DNA of 64,000 nt from the NCBI GenBank assembly GCA_026707665.1, contig JAPOWK010000102.1, forward strand, positions 16,784-80,783, read 5' to 3'. Of this stretch, positions 10,172 through 20,711 are shown in pieces. The notes beneath the pieces were generated by a model. The model did no database searches. It saw nothing but the letters and a program-made list of their open reading frames with translations, and was not told where the DNA came from. The translations under genes and the position numbers were made by a program. The DNA is from Chloroflexota bacterium. Lineage in GTDB: Bacteria; Chloroflexota; Anaerolineae; Aggregatilineales; Phototrophicaceae. The stretch's first letter is position 1; every line of letters starts with the position of its first letter.

Positions 10172-12850
10172 TCAGCTGATGTCACCGGGATTCGCGTATA
10201 CGCGACGAACATGATCGGCCAAGATGCGATGCTCAGGTTGAACCAGCGTGGAATCTTCCTCAAACAGCGTACGCGCTTCTCGCTGGGACAATTCGGCTAA
10301 ATCAGCGTAATTCTGCCGCATCAAATGCAAATTGCTGTGGCCGCTTTGGCGCCGGCCCAGTAGTTCGCCAATGCCACGCAGGCGGAGATCAGTCTCCGCC
10401 AAATGAAAGCCATCATTCGATTCTTCCACCGCGGCCAGTCGTTGTTCCGCAATGCTCAATTCATCAGCCTCAATCCGGCCGGCATGCAGTTCATGAATGC
10501 GATCAAAGTCAATATTCGCCGCCCGATCAGGTATCAGAAAGCAAAATGACTGAGAGGCTCCACGGCCGACACGACCCCGAAACTGGTGCAATTGCGCGAG
10601 GCCAAATCGATTGGCGCCTTCAATGACGATGACGTTTGCATTCGGTATGTCGACCCCCACTTCAGCCACCGAGGTCGTAACCATGACATCGTACCGGCCT
10701 TCGGCGAAGTCGTTCATCAGTTCGTCTTTTTCCGCCGCGCTCAGACGACCGTGTAGCAAGCAAACGCGATGGCGATGGAATACCTGGCCCAAGCGGTCAT
10801 AAGCGCCGGTTGCATCGGCGGTTTCCAACGACTCGGATTCTTCCACGAGCGGATGAATGAAGATAGCCTGCCCGCCTTGTTCCAGCTTTGCGGTGATGTA
10901 TCCATATAATCGTTCGCGCGCGACCGGATCAATCAGTTTCGTAATGATTTCCAGGCGGCCCGGCGGTTTCTCATTGATTATGGTGATGTCCAAATCGGCG
11001 AACAGCGTCAAAGCCATGGTGCGTGGATATGGCGTCGCGCTCATAAACAGCAGATGCGGGTTCTCGCCCTTGCCGCGGAGCGCCGCTCGCTGATCGACGC
11101 CGAATCGCTGCTGCTCATCAATGACAGCGATCGCCAAATTATGGAAGTCTACACCAGCTTGAATGACCGCGTGCGTACCGACGACAATGTCAATTGAGCC
11201 GTCGGCGATGCCCCGATAGATCGACTCTCGCTCCGACGCGCTCAAGGCGCCCGTCAGCAGTGCGATCACCGGCTGACCGTCCCGGCTAGTTCGGCCGAAA
11301 GCGTCACTAACTGCGCGGTAGTGCTGCTGAGCCAGAATGCCGGTTGGCGCCATGATCGCGGCTTGCTTGCCGACGCGCAATGCCATGGCCATCGCCATAA
11401 TCGCCACCGCAGTCTTGCCGCAGCCGACATCGCCTTGCAACAGGCGATTCATTGGCAGCGTGCTCGCCACATCGCGCTGAATCGCGCCGACGGCGTCCCG
11501 CTGCGCGCCCGTCAACTCATAGGGAAACACCTGGCCGATGAAGCTCTCGATGAATTCATCGCTGATGTCAAGCCGCGGGCTTGGTAGGGACTGCCATTCG
11601 CGCCGATTCGTGAGCAGCGCCAACTGCAAGGTGAACAATTCATCAAAAGCGAGCCTCCTCTGCGCGTGATCTCGATGATCCCAGCCATCGGGGAAATGAG
11701 CCTGACACAAAGCCCAGCCCAGGTCAGCCAATTCCGACCGGTCAAGCACCGACGGCGGCAAGGGATCCGGAATCTTTTCCGCCCATTCTTCTACCAGTGA
11801 CTTGATCATGCGCCGGAAATGCCTTGGTCGCAGCCCCTTAGTCATACGGTAGACCGGCACAATACCAGTGGTATGCAGATTTTCGCTGGCAAGCTCTTCC
11901 CATTCGGGATTAGCCATTTGCTTCATATCGCGGAAATAGCGCACTTTGCCTTTTAGTACGATTTGCATGCCGCGCTGGAGTTTCGCCGCAAGGAAGTCCT
12001 GGCGAAAGAAGCGAACAGACAGGGCGCCCGTGCCGTCGGACACGACGACAACCAAATCCTTGCCTGCCCGGCTATGAACGACTCTTGCGCTGGTGATCGT
12101 AGCGATAACTGTCGCTTCCGCGTTGTCGGGCAGGTCCCTGATGGTGAGCAGCGCGGTGTAATCGCGATATTGGCTTGGAAGATTGAACAGCAGATCACGA
12201 ACTGTGAAGATATCCATTTGGGCGAGCAATTCCGCGAATTTCTTTCCGATGCCCTTTACTTCGGTTGTGGGCGCATTCAAATCGTGTTGCGCGTTCGCAA
12301 TGTCTTCCGCTGTTGGCTGCGGACGCCGCCGCCGCGGTGGACGCTCAATACGGGGCATGGCGGGCAAATCAAGCCCGCTCGTGCTTGGGCTTCCGGTGAA
12401 ATCTTCGTCATAGGTCGCGCTGTCATAAGCGTAGGCGCGCTTGTTTCCGCGCGAGCGCGACGGGTTCGCCCTTTGGCGGTCGGATGATTCACGCCGCTTA
12501 CGCCACTCGGCAGCGGGAGCCTGCTTTTCACGCCGCGGCAGCTTCGCTCGCCACTCAGGAATTCGGTCCCGGTATTCTTTTGGCGCCGGCGCGCGGTTGG
12601 TCGCCCGGTCCAGAATGTAATTGATCTTGCTGATGCGCTCGTCTTGGTCCGTCAAGGTCTCATAAGCGCTGAGGATGTCAACGATTTCATCAATCAGGAT
12701 GTGTTGCTCCGCGCGACGTGCCTGCTTCCTCGCTTGCGCTTGCCAAGTTGAGACAAACGCGACCATCCCGCCAACGACCGCGGCATTCACGCCGCCTTGC
12801 TCGCGTTCGAGTTTCAGGATATTCACCATCGTTTCCAGCGCAGATGGCAT
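10172..12850 (-). CDS. recG: ATP-dependent DNA helicase RecG
   Basis: Wedge domain plus helicase motifs 'LLQGDVGCGKTAVAIMAM', 'VIDEQQRFGVDQR', 'FRGRVGRGASQSFCFLI'. Has an extended N-terminal region of ~200 aa. Confidence 0.95.
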   Translation of the reverse strand: MPSALETMVNILKLEREQGGVNAAVVGGMVAFVSTWQAQARKQARRAEQHILIDEIVDILSAYETLTDQDERISKINYILDRATNRAPAPKEYRDRIPEWRAKLPRREKQAPAAEWRKRRESSDRQRANPSRSRGNKRAYAYDSATYDEDFTGSPSTSGLDLPAMPRIERPPRRRRPQPTAEDIANAQHDLNAPTTEVKGIGKKFAELLAQMDIFTVRDLLFNLPSQYRDYTALLTIRDLPDNAEATVIATITSARVVHSRAGKDLVVVVSDGTGALSVRFFRQDFLAAKLQRGMQIVLKGKVRYFRDMKQMANPEWEELASENLHTTGIVPVYRMTKGLRPRHFRRMIKSLVEEWAEKIPDPLPPSVLDRSELADLGWALCQAHFPDGWDHRDHAQRRLAFDELFTLQLALLTNRREWQSLPSPRLDISDEFIESFIGQVFPYELTGAQRDAVGAIQRDVASTLPMNRLLQGDVGCGKTAVAIMAMAMALRVGKQAAIMAPTGILAQQHYRAVSDAFGRTSRDGQPVIALLTGALSASERESIYRGIADGSIDIVVGTHAVIQAGVDFHNLAIAVIDEQQRFGVDQRAALRGKGENPHLLFMSATPYPRTMALTLFADLDITIINEKPPGRLEIITKLIDPVARERLYGYITAKLEQGGQAIFIHPLVEESESLETADATGAYDRLGQVFHRHRVCLLHGRLSAAEKDELMNDFAEGRYDVMVTTSVAEVGVDIPNANVIVIEGANRFGLAQLHQFRGRVGRGASQSFCFLIPDRAANIDFDRIHELHAGRIEADELSIAEQRLAAVEESNDGFHLAETDLRLRGIGELLGRRQSGHSNLHLMRQNYADLAELSQREARTLFEEDSTLVQPEHRILADHVRRVYANPGDIS

Positions 12851-12853
12851 CGA

Positions 12854-13711
12854 TTATCGTCTCCAATTCGCGTTCAATGTTGCGACTCCGATCGAGCCCG
12901 GTCCGATGTGTGTGCCAAGAGTCGGCGTCGTTTCGATAACTAGTGTATCAGATGGCGCCAAATCACGAATCTTTTCAAGATAATTCTCGGCGCCTCTTCT
13001 GTTTGCGATGTGTAAGACAGCAAGGCGCTCTAGCGGCTTCTGATCATCAGTGAGCGAAGCCAGTCTTCTTTCCGCGCGTGACCAGGTTCGCAGCCGAGCG
13101 ATAGACGAAACGTCGCCATCGCCAACGCTTACAATCGGTTTGATCTTCAGCAGGCCCCCGATGCTTGCGATCAGCGCATTGACACGTCCGCTGCGGCGTA
13201 GATAGTCCATCGTATCAATTATCGCATAGACTCTCGTGTGCCGCCGAACGCGCTCGATAGCGTCAAGAATGGCTTCCAGCGGGGCGCCTGCGGCGGCAAG
13301 TTCTGCCGCTGCCCAGACCTGAAATCCGATGCCAAATGTGAGCTGCAAGCTATCCACCAGCGTGACTTTATCTTCGCCGACTGCTTCCGCGCCTAGCCGC
13401 ATCGCATTGAGGGTGCCGCTCAAATTTGCTGGCACGTGGATGGAAACGATGTGCGTCGCGCCGTCGTCAAGAAGCGCGCGATAAAAGGATTCCGCGTCCC
13501 CAGGCGAGGGCGCCGCCGTTGTCGGCAGGGTTCCCATGGAAGGCAATTCGCGGAAGAAACGCTCTCGATTCAGCGAAATGCCGTCATCCGGGATGCTAAG
13601 GCCGTCAATGTTCACATAGGTCGGGATGATGTGTACGTGTAGCGCAGTGGCTAAATCGGCTGGCAAATCGCAGACGCTGTCGGCGGCGATGCGAATGCGA
13701 TTAGAAGTCAT
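12854..13711 (-). CDS. DegV family (FakB-like) fatty-acid-binding protein
   Basis: 'RIAADSVCDLPADLATALHVHIIPTYVNIDG' and 'TLGTHIGPGSIGVATL', typical of DegV. Confidence 0.88.
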   Translation of the reverse strand: MTSNRIRIAADSVCDLPADLATALHVHIIPTYVNIDGLSIPDDGISLNRERFFRELPSMGTLPTTAAPSPGDAESFYRALLDDGATHIVSIHVPANLSGTLNAMRLGAEAVGEDKVTLVDSLQLTFGIGFQVWAAAELAAAGAPLEAILDAIERVRRHTRVYAIIDTMDYLRRSGRVNALIASIGGLLKIKPIVSVGDGDVSSIARLRTWSRAERRLASLTDDQKPLERLAVLHIANRRGAENYLEKIRDLAPSDTLVIETTPTLGTHIGPGSIGVATLNANWRR

Positions 13712-14576
13712 AATCGAATACGTCCACCGCTCGCTCCAGGACAGCGACGCCGGTCGCCTGCGTACCGAGATAACTTGCCATGGTGGCGCTGTACATGGTG
13801 AACGGAAAGTGCTGGCCCGGGAATTCGACCGCCAGACGGTCTTGCATCAGGCGCGTTTCTTCTGTGATATGGGTCTGATCTTGAAGCACGACAGCGTCTT
13901 CCAACTCCGTGAATTCGACAAGGAACTCCACCAGCCGTTCAATGACTTCGCCGCGTGAGCGCACTTTCTCGATTACGATGAATTTGCCATCTTCCAGGCT
14001 GACAAAGGGTTTGATCCCCAGATGCGTGGATAACACAGCGTGCGACGGTTTCATGAAACCGTTGGCGCGCAAGAAATCAACATTGTCTACGCAGTAGACG
14101 GAATAAATGCGATTGACCGCTTGTCGAACCTTCTGAATGACGGCTTCAGCTGTGTCCTCTTCATTGGCGGCCCGCGCCGCGACGCGGATGAGCATGCCTT
14201 GCCCGGCGCAGAGACTCTGCGAATCGACTACCGCAATCTCGCAGCCGCCGCTCACCTGTTGTGCCGCAAGCCGGCCGTTCCGCCAACTGTCCGATAGCTC
14301 GCGCGATGGATGCACCGAGACAATCGCGTCGCAAAAGTGGGAAAGGCGCGTGTACAATTCGGCGTAGTCATATTCTGAAGGCGGTTCGACAAGGGGTGGG
14401 CTGCCCTGAATCGATATGAGTTGAAAAGCCTCTGCAGGCTCAATGTCAACACCCTCAAGATATCGCTTTCCCGCGATTTCGATTACGTTGGGCAGTATCG
14501 TAACCGGGAAGTGACGAACTAGGCGCGGGTTGGAAAAGCGCGCTCCGCTATCGGTTACGATATGGATTCTTGGCAT
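13701..14576 (-). CDS. DegV family (FakB-like) fatty-acid-binding protein
   Basis: 'IHIVTDSGARFSNPRLVRHFPVTILPNVIEIAG', 'SRELSDSWRNGRLAAQQV', 'LGTQATGVAVL'. Confidence 0.85.
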   Translation of the reverse strand: MPRIHIVTDSGARFSNPRLVRHFPVTILPNVIEIAGKRYLEGVDIEPAEAFQLISIQGSPPLVEPPSEYDYAELYTRLSHFCDAIVSVHPSRELSDSWRNGRLAAQQVSGGCEIAVVDSQSLCAGQGMLIRVAARAANEEDTAEAVIQKVRQAVNRIYSVYCVDNVDFLRANGFMKPSHAVLSTHLGIKPFVSLEDGKFIVIEKVRSRGEVIERLVEFLVEFTELEDAVVLQDQTHITEETRLMQDRLAVEFPGQHFPFTMYSATMASYLGTQATGVAVLERAVDVFDYDF

Positions 14577-16195
14577 TATTCAACGCTAATCAAGAATGGA
14601 TACAGAGATTGCCCACCGTAGATGGCTTCAAATTCTAATCCCTCGATGGACTTTGTCAAACGCCGAATCAATTGATTCGTTTCGAACTTAGATACGCCGG
14701 CACCATAATATATCGTGGCCAACTCCAGGCTGGCGACATGCAACACAGCAAAGGCGTCGAGAGTCGCCCCGGCGACGTCTGCGGAAGCCGAGCGGATCGC
14801 GCCATCAACGATCGCGATGAAGTCGTTCTCATTGATTTCCAGATCGCGAAACCGGGTCTTGCGGGAGGCACACGTAATCTCTATGGAGTGAATCTCCCCG
14901 CGGGCCGCGCTCATTTGAGCAATTGTCGACTCGAAGTCGGCGCCGGAATCAGTCGCATCGCCAAATGCCAACATGGCATTAATGCCTTGCAGAACGGTCT
15001 CTGTCGGCACAACCCGCGCCAGCATCGGCTGGATCATATCGGCCGCCTGTCGCGCTGCCAGAATGACGTTGCGATTGTTGGGCAGGATGATCACGCGCTC
15101 GGCAGGCGCCCGTTGAATCGCGGCGATGAAGTCTTCCGCTGATGGATTGCGTCCAGCGCCTCCCCTGATGACGGCGCCGCAATTCAAATCGTGGAATACA
15201 GCGCGCAATCCGTCACCGTCAGCGACGGCGATAACCGTAACGTCTACTGAGGCAGCGGCACGCCGGTCTTGCAGTGAAATCGCGCCCGCCAGGCTCTGTC
15301 GAACCTGCAATGCCATATTTTCAACTACTACGTCATCAAGCGTTGCGCCCGACTGAATGGCGTAATCGATAGGAACCGCCGGATTGTCGACGTGTATATG
15401 CACCTTAATCGTCTCTTCGTCGCCCACAACGATGACAGACCAACCCAACTGCTCCAAATCACGGCGCGTTTGCATCAAATCGAGATCCTCGCCGATCATG
15501 AGAAACTGCACGTCATATCCAAATGACTCGGCGCCGGCCGCAGCTATTTTTCCGCCGATTGGCGCCGTGCTGGCTTGCAGTGGCGATCGGTCTCCGCGCA
15601 TGCCACGCAAGAAGCAGACCAGTCCCATTCCGCCTGCGTCAACGACGCCCGCGTCCTTCAGTATCGGAAGCAGTTGCGGCGTATTGTTGAGAGACGCGTC
15701 GGCGGCGGCGATCAATGTTTCCAGTATCTCTCTGAGCGATGATGATTCGAATTCGCGCTGCTGCAAAGCCGCAGACGCTTCGCGCGCGACCGTCAGCATA
15801 GTGCCTTCGGTCGGTTCCGAGACGGATGCGTATCCTCTTTCCACCGCTGCCTGACAGGCGCGGGCGAATAGCTCGTCGGTCAAGTGCGGCGCCTTATCCA
15901 AGCCATCAGCGAATCCCTTCAGCAGCTGCGAGAGAATTGTGCCGCTGTTGCCGCGTGCGCCCATCAGAGCCCCGCGTGCGAAGCCTTCGGCAATCAGGCT
16001 GAAATCGTCACTCTCCGTGTCTTCAATTTCCCGGCAAGCGCGTTGAAGCGTATGGAATATATTGATGCCGGTGTCGCCATCCGGAACGGGAAAGACATTG
16101 AGCCGGTTGATGAGCTCGACGTTTCTTGAAAGATGGTTGAAGCCCGCGCGAAAAAGCCGCTTAAGCGCGCGTCCGCCGATACTATGACTCGTCAT
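14576..16195 (-). CDS. DhaL/DAK2 domain protein, FakA-like fatty acid kinase
   Basis: 'NRLNVFPVPDGDTGINIFHTL' and 'GALMGARGNSGTILSQLLKGFADGL' are DhaL ATP-binding motifs; C-terminal FakA-type domain. Confidence 0.88.
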   Translation of the reverse strand: MTSHSIGGRALKRLFRAGFNHLSRNVELINRLNVFPVPDGDTGINIFHTLQRACREIEDTESDDFSLIAEGFARGALMGARGNSGTILSQLLKGFADGLDKAPHLTDELFARACQAAVERGYASVSEPTEGTMLTVAREASAALQQREFESSSLREILETLIAAADASLNNTPQLLPILKDAGVVDAGGMGLVCFLRGMRGDRSPLQASTAPIGGKIAAAGAESFGYDVQFLMIGEDLDLMQTRRDLEQLGWSVIVVGDEETIKVHIHVDNPAVPIDYAIQSGATLDDVVVENMALQVRQSLAGAISLQDRRAAASVDVTVIAVADGDGLRAVFHDLNCGAVIRGGAGRNPSAEDFIAAIQRAPAERVIILPNNRNVILAARQAADMIQPMLARVVPTETVLQGINAMLAFGDATDSGADFESTIAQMSAARGEIHSIEITCASRKTRFRDLEINENDFIAIVDGAIRSASADVAGATLDAFAVLHVASLELATIYYGAGVSKFETNQLIRRLTKSIEGLEFEAIYGGQSLYPFLISVE

Positions 16196-16868
16196 TGGCA
16201 ATGGCCAGCTCCGCCGCGCGCCGTAAGTCCGCAATGCCGGCGGCGATTCCTTTTTCGTGCTGAAAGATGCAAGTGCCGGCGATCGCGATCGTGGCGCCTG
16301 CACTCATCGCAGACGCTATAGTCTCCGCATTGATTCCGCCGTCGACCTCGATCTCGACGTCGCGCCCAGCGACCATCGCCCGCAACGTTCGCAGCTTTCT
16401 GGTCATGCCTGTGATGAAGCTTTGACCGCCGAAGCCGGGATTCACCGTCATCACATTGATGATATCCACATCGTCAATTACTTCTTGCAGCGCCGACGCC
16501 GGCGTATGTGGATTCAGCGCCACGCCCGCGCGACAGCCGACTTCTTTGATTTGACCAAGTACACGATGCAGGTGGGTACAGGCCTCGATGTGCACCGAGA
16601 TAGAATCGGCGCCGCTGTCGGCGAATCTCCTCAGGAATCGGTCCGGCTCGACGATCATTAAGTGGACATCCAATGGGATGGTAGCCGCGTTCGCCACCGC
16701 CTCAACGACCGCCGGACCCATGGTGATATTGGGCACAAAGCGCCCGTCCATCACATCAACATGAATGAGATCGGCGCCCGCTTCTTGCGCGCACGTAACC
16801 TCCGCGCCCAAGCGCCCGAAATCCGCCGCTAGAATGGAAGGAGCGATCTTGATCAATTTGCTCGTCAA
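16182..16868 (-). CDS. rpe: Ribulose-phosphate 3-epimerase
   Basis: 'IAPSILAADFGRLGAEV', 'HVDVMDGRFVPNITMGP', 'MTVNPGFGGQSFI', 'VDGGINAETI'. Confidence 0.95.
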   Translation of the reverse strand: MTSKLIKIAPSILAADFGRLGAEVTCAQEAGADLIHVDVMDGRFVPNITMGPAVVEAVANAATIPLDVHLMIVEPDRFLRRFADSGADSISVHIEACTHLHRVLGQIKEVGCRAGVALNPHTPASALQEVIDDVDIINVMTVNPGFGGQSFITGMTRKLRTLRAMVAGRDVEIEVDGGINAETIASAMSAGATIAIAGTCIFQHEKGIAAGIADLRRAAELAIANDES

Positions 16869-16989
16869 GTATCGTTGCGACTTTCGCTTTGGTGAACCCC
16901 TACGATATTACTGTTTAGCCGTCGCGAAGGCAACAGGATCGCACGGGTCGCGCTGGAAGAGCGCCTGAGCGCCACGCACCGCTGCGCCG

Positions 16990-18039
16990 TCATCCGACCG
17001 GCATATCGCGCAGAACTTCCGTAATCAGCTGCCCGCAGCCAGCGTCGATGTCGATGCCTCGACGGACGCGGACGGTGCTGCTCACGCCGTATCCGCGCAG
17101 CGCCCGGCTGAAGTTCTCGATCCGCGCCGTGTCTGCCGGGAGCCCGGCAAAATCCCCTGTCGGATTCAAGGGGATGATGTTGACCTGGCAGAGCAGGCCC
17201 GATAGCAGTCTTCCCAAGCGATGCGCTTCTTCTTCGGTATCATTTTCGCCGGCGATGGCAGCCCATTCAAATGTGATGCGCCGATTCGTCCGCACCACAT
17301 AATAGCGGCAAGCGTCCAACAGCGCGTGAATCCCCCAGCGCTTGTTGACCGGCATCAGCGCCGATCGCTGCGCGTCCACCGTCTTGTGCAAGCTGACCGC
17401 CAACCTGAGCTGCAAGCCTTCATCAGCAAATCGACGGATCTGAGGCGCCAGCCCAACCGTGCTGATCGTGATATGCCGCGCCCCGATTTTCAAGCGCGCC
17501 ATCAGCTGCCGCACCGCCGTTAGCGTCGCATCGTAATTGTGGAAAGGCTCGCCCATGCCCATGAAGACGACGTTGCTCAAGCGCTCGCCGCGCCCCGCCA
17601 AATCCCGCGCGAAAATCATCGCTTGCTCAAAGATCTCGCTCGCCGCCAGGTTGCGCCCAAAGCCCATCTGCCCGGTGGCGCAGAATACACAGCCCATCGC
17701 GCAGCCGGCCTGCGACGAGATGCAAGCGGTCTTGCGATCATCGTCGTAGGGCATCAGTACGGATTCAATCAGCTGGCCATCGACGAGACGGTACAGTCGC
17801 TTTTCCGTACCGTCGCGGCTTTGCTGCCGCGCGACCAATTCCAGGCTGCCGAGCGTTGCGGTCTCTCGCAATTCTGCAATCGTCGCCTTGGGCAAGTTGC
17901 TCATCGCATCAAAGCGGTCCACACGCCGTCCATACATCCAGTCCCAAATTTGCCGCGCGCGGTATCGCTCGTCACCCAAGCCAATGACGAAGTCGTCCAG
18001 CTCGCTACGGCTCAAATCGTATAGATTCACCATCGTCAT
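16990..18039 (-). CDS. rlmN: 23S rRNA (adenine(2503)-C(2))-methyltransferase
   Basis: Radical SAM CxxxCxxC ('GCAMGCVFCATGQMGFGRNL'), 'VVFMGMGEPFHNYD'. Confidence 0.95.
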   Translation of the reverse strand: MTMVNLYDLSRSELDDFVIGLGDERYRARQIWDWMYGRRVDRFDAMSNLPKATIAELRETATLGSLELVARQQSRDGTEKRLYRLVDGQLIESVLMPYDDDRKTACISSQAGCAMGCVFCATGQMGFGRNLAASEIFEQAMIFARDLAGRGERLSNVVFMGMGEPFHNYDATLTAVRQLMARLKIGARHITISTVGLAPQIRRFADEGLQLRLAVSLHKTVDAQRSALMPVNKRWGIHALLDACRYYVVRTNRRITFEWAAIAGENDTEEEAHRLGRLLSGLLCQVNIIPLNPTGDFAGLPADTARIENFSRALRGYGVSSTVRVRRGIDIDAGCGQLITEVLRDMPVG

Positions 18040-18061
18040 GTTTTCGTCGATATCTCTCAGA

Positions 18062-18916
18062 TTATGCCGCCATCATACGGGCAAGGAGAAAGGGCGCGAA
18101 GTTGTATGTCGCATGACAAATCACGGCCGCCGTCGTGCTGAAGCGTCGGCGCACGAGACCAAAGCAGACCGAAATGGCGAAGAGAATTAGCAATGCCGGG
18201 CTCAAGCCATAGTGCGTATGCAACATGGTAAACAAGAGTGACGTGACTACGATTCCAAACACCGGCTGCAAAGCGCCGCGAAACAGAATTTCTTCGCCGG
18301 TACCTGCAAGCACAGCAAGGGCAAGCGCCGCCGGCAACGAGTGCTTGACGGCGTCAAAAAGCGCGCGCACGCCCAATTGATCGGCTGTCACGCCGTTGAG
18401 CAGGACGCTTGCGGCAAGAGTCGCGGCAATATAGAGCAGCAAGCCCAGAGCCACCCCAACTAGGCAATCGCCGACGGTGGGCCAGCGCAAGCCAAGCCGT
18501 TGCAGCGCTTCTGCACGGTCGCGCCGCAACCCCCAGCCCGTGCCCAGCGCCGACAGCGACAAGAATATCATCATGGAACCCGCCAGGTTCAAGAGAATGC
18601 CGCTTATATCCGGCGCGAACCAATTCTGCTCGCTTCCGCCGCGCGATAAGAGCAGCAGCCAGATTTGCCAGATCAGGTAGGCAATCGCGAGTAGGCTCGC
18701 GGCGCGGTGTACGAGACTGTTCTTGTCGTACTTAGGCTGATCCTTAGGATTTAGCGCCGTTATCAGCCTTCCGACCGAGGCCCACAGCACATCAATTTGG
18801 GTGAGCCCCACGCTTAGGAGCGCCGTCAGCCTTTTGCCGTCTCGACGGCGCAGTTCAAGATTGGCGACCAGGAGCAATAGCACGGCGTAAACAATTCCCG
18901 GGAGATACAGGTTCAT
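18062..18916 (-). CDS. CPBP family intramembrane metalloprotease
   Basis: Multi-TM with EExxxR-type motif 'GTGEEILFRGALQPVFG' and 'LLFTMLHTHYG'. Confidence 0.85.
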   Translation of the reverse strand: MNLYLPGIVYAVLLLLVANLELRRRDGKRLTALLSVGLTQIDVLWASVGRLITALNPKDQPKYDKNSLVHRAASLLAIAYLIWQIWLLLLSRGGSEQNWFAPDISGILLNLAGSMMIFLSLSALGTGWGLRRDRAEALQRLGLRWPTVGDCLVGVALGLLLYIAATLAASVLLNGVTADQLGVRALFDAVKHSLPAALALAVLAGTGEEILFRGALQPVFGIVVTSLLFTMLHTHYGLSPALLILFAISVCFGLVRRRFSTTAAVICHATYNFAPFLLARMMAA

Positions 18917-19058
18917 TCGGCTTTCCGCAAAGATTGTGTCCGGTTAGTTTATAGGAGACTGGTATTTGCTTCAATGTCCGCGCGGTCATCGCCATATTGA
19001 CAGTCTCATCCGGCTATGCTAGGATGACTATCGCCACATCGCAACGTGTCGAATTGTT

Positions 19059-19145
19059 GGAGAGGTGGCCGAGTGGTTTAAGGCGATGGTCTTGAAAACC
19101 ATTGTACGGTTCTCCGTACCGCAGGTTCGAATCCTGTCCTCTCCG
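19059..19145 (+). tRNA. tRNA-Ser (anticodon TGA)
   Basis: GGAGAGG acceptor pairs with CCTCTCC; long variable arm; anticodon loop CTTGAAA; T arm GGTTCGAATCC. Confidence 0.95.
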
Positions 19146-19178
19146 CCTTAACCACCTTAACAACTGGAATACCTGTAT

Positions 19179-19266
19179 GGAGAGGTGCCAGAGTGGTTGA
19201 TTGGGGCCGCCTGCTAAGCGGTTGTACCTGTTAAGGGTACCGCAGGTTCGAATCCTGTCCTCTCCG
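19179..19266 (+). tRNA. tRNA-Ser (anticodon GCT)
   Basis: GGAGAGG/CCTCTCC acceptor; anticodon loop CTGCTAA; long variable arm; T arm GGTTCGAATCC. Confidence 0.95.
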
Positions 19267-19289
19267 CTTTTCACCATCGGAGCCCGTAA

Positions 19290-19709
19290 GTGCGCGAGAG
19301 AATCGCGATTGAAGCCATCGTCGAACGAAAACGCAACGAAGTTTGGGCGCTGTGGAATGAGCCCGAACATATCACTCGTTGGAATTTCGCCTCAGACGAT
19401 TGGTGTTGCCCCCGCGCCGTAAATGATCTAAGGGTTGGCGGCCGGCTTCTTTCCCGCATGGAAGCCAAAGATGGCAGCTTCGGTTTCGACTTCGAGGCGA
19501 TCTATGACGAAGTCGACCACGAAGCGAAGCTCGCGTATACCTTGACCGACGGACGCCGCGTTGAAACCTGCTTCGCGGATATCGGCGACAGCACGCGTGT
19601 GTCAACGCTGTTTGAAGCCGAAGACGAAAACTCCGCTGAGCTGCAAAGAATGGGCTGGCAGGCGATCCTCGATAACTTCAAGCAATATGCCGAGACAAGC
19701 CCGCGCTAG
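19290..19709 (+). CDS. SRPBCC/AHSA1 family protein
   Basis: 'NEVWALWNEPEHITRWNFASDDWCCPRAVNDLRVGGRLLSRME' is characteristic of AHSA1-like SRPBCC proteins. Confidence 0.88.
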   Translation: MRERIAIEAIVERKRNEVWALWNEPEHITRWNFASDDWCCPRAVNDLRVGGRLLSRMEAKDGSFGFDFEAIYDEVDHEAKLAYTLTDGRRVETCFADIGDSTRVSTLFEAEDENSAELQRMGWQAILDNFKQYAETSPR

Positions 19710-19910
19710 GCCGCGGCATCCATCTGATAACCCAGACAATCTGACCCGACTCACCGACTGCATACGCCGCATAATTGACTTCAGTTCTCTCCAATTCGTA
19801 TGAACGCCACGACAAGTTAACGCTTATGGACTCCCACACAGCCCAGCGATATGCCTGCGGCGGACCTGCATTGTGAGCGTTTTCTGCTGCCGGATGTATA
19901 ATCGGGTGAC

Positions 19911-20690
19911 TTGACGATTCATCTGCCCCGTCAAAGGGAGGCAAAGGCAATGAATGCTCAAATCCGAACGGGCCGCTTCAAGCTTGCGTGGTTCATCGCC
20001 GGGATTGCTGTCCTGCCGCTTTCGGTGGTCTTGGCGACCTTAATTGCTTATTCCATTGGCATGCTGAACTGGGGCTTTGCCAGTCCACTGGCGTCCAAGT
20101 ACTGGTCGCCTGCAATGGCGGTCTATTGGCTGGTGAATGGGTTTTGCATCGGCTTTCTGCAGAAAGCGATTGTGAATCATTACTTGCGTGTCGATCTCGG
20201 TCGCTGGACGGTGTATTCATCGCTGGGCGCCTTGTTAGCCGGGACAATTGCCTACTCGTGCATGTCCGATTCGTGTTTGACTACGGCATTCTATGATTAT
20301 GGCTTCAGCGCCGAACTAAATGGGACGATTCACATTTCGCTGCTTGCGCTTCTATATTTGACGGTGTTTTCAGCGGTGCAGTGGCTCGCGCTGAATCGCC
20401 TGGTCAAGGGAGCGTGGCGCTGGATCGCTGCTCATTCTGTGACTATAGCGCTGGCAGCTTCGGTATTGGTGGCGGGGCAGTTGCTGCCTGGCGCAACGGT
20501 ATTCAATCGCCTGAGTGCGATCCCCCTGTTTATTCTGGTCATTACTGTGGCGACGGGCTTGATCATGCAGCGTCTGCTGACATCAAACCGCGGCGCGACC
20601 AAGGAGCCAATTGACGAATGGGCGTACCAGCCGGCGCCGATAGAACCGGAGTCCGCTGTAGAACGCTCCGTCTGGGATGACGCCATATAA
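19911..20690 (+). CDS. Multi-TM membrane protein, unknown function
   Basis: Several hydrophobic segments; a start at MNAQIRTGRFK (19950) is more likely than 19911. Confidence 0.65.
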   Translation: MTIHLPRQREAKAMNAQIRTGRFKLAWFIAGIAVLPLSVVLATLIAYSIGMLNWGFASPLASKYWSPAMAVYWLVNGFCIGFLQKAIVNHYLRVDLGRWTVYSSLGALLAGTIAYSCMSDSCLTTAFYDYGFSAELNGTIHISLLALLYLTVFSAVQWLALNRLVKGAWRWIAAHSVTIALAASVLVAGQLLPGATVFNRLSAIPLFILVITVATGLIMQRLLTSNRGATKEPIDEWAYQPAPIEPESAVERSVWDDAI

Positions 20691-20711
20691 TTTAGGCGAG
20701 CTCAGCGCGTC

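Noticed and set aside
10172-12850. Long N-terminal extension of RecG as a novel fusion
   Set aside because: N-terminal extensions are known in RecG from several phyla; nothing indicates a new catalytic domain.
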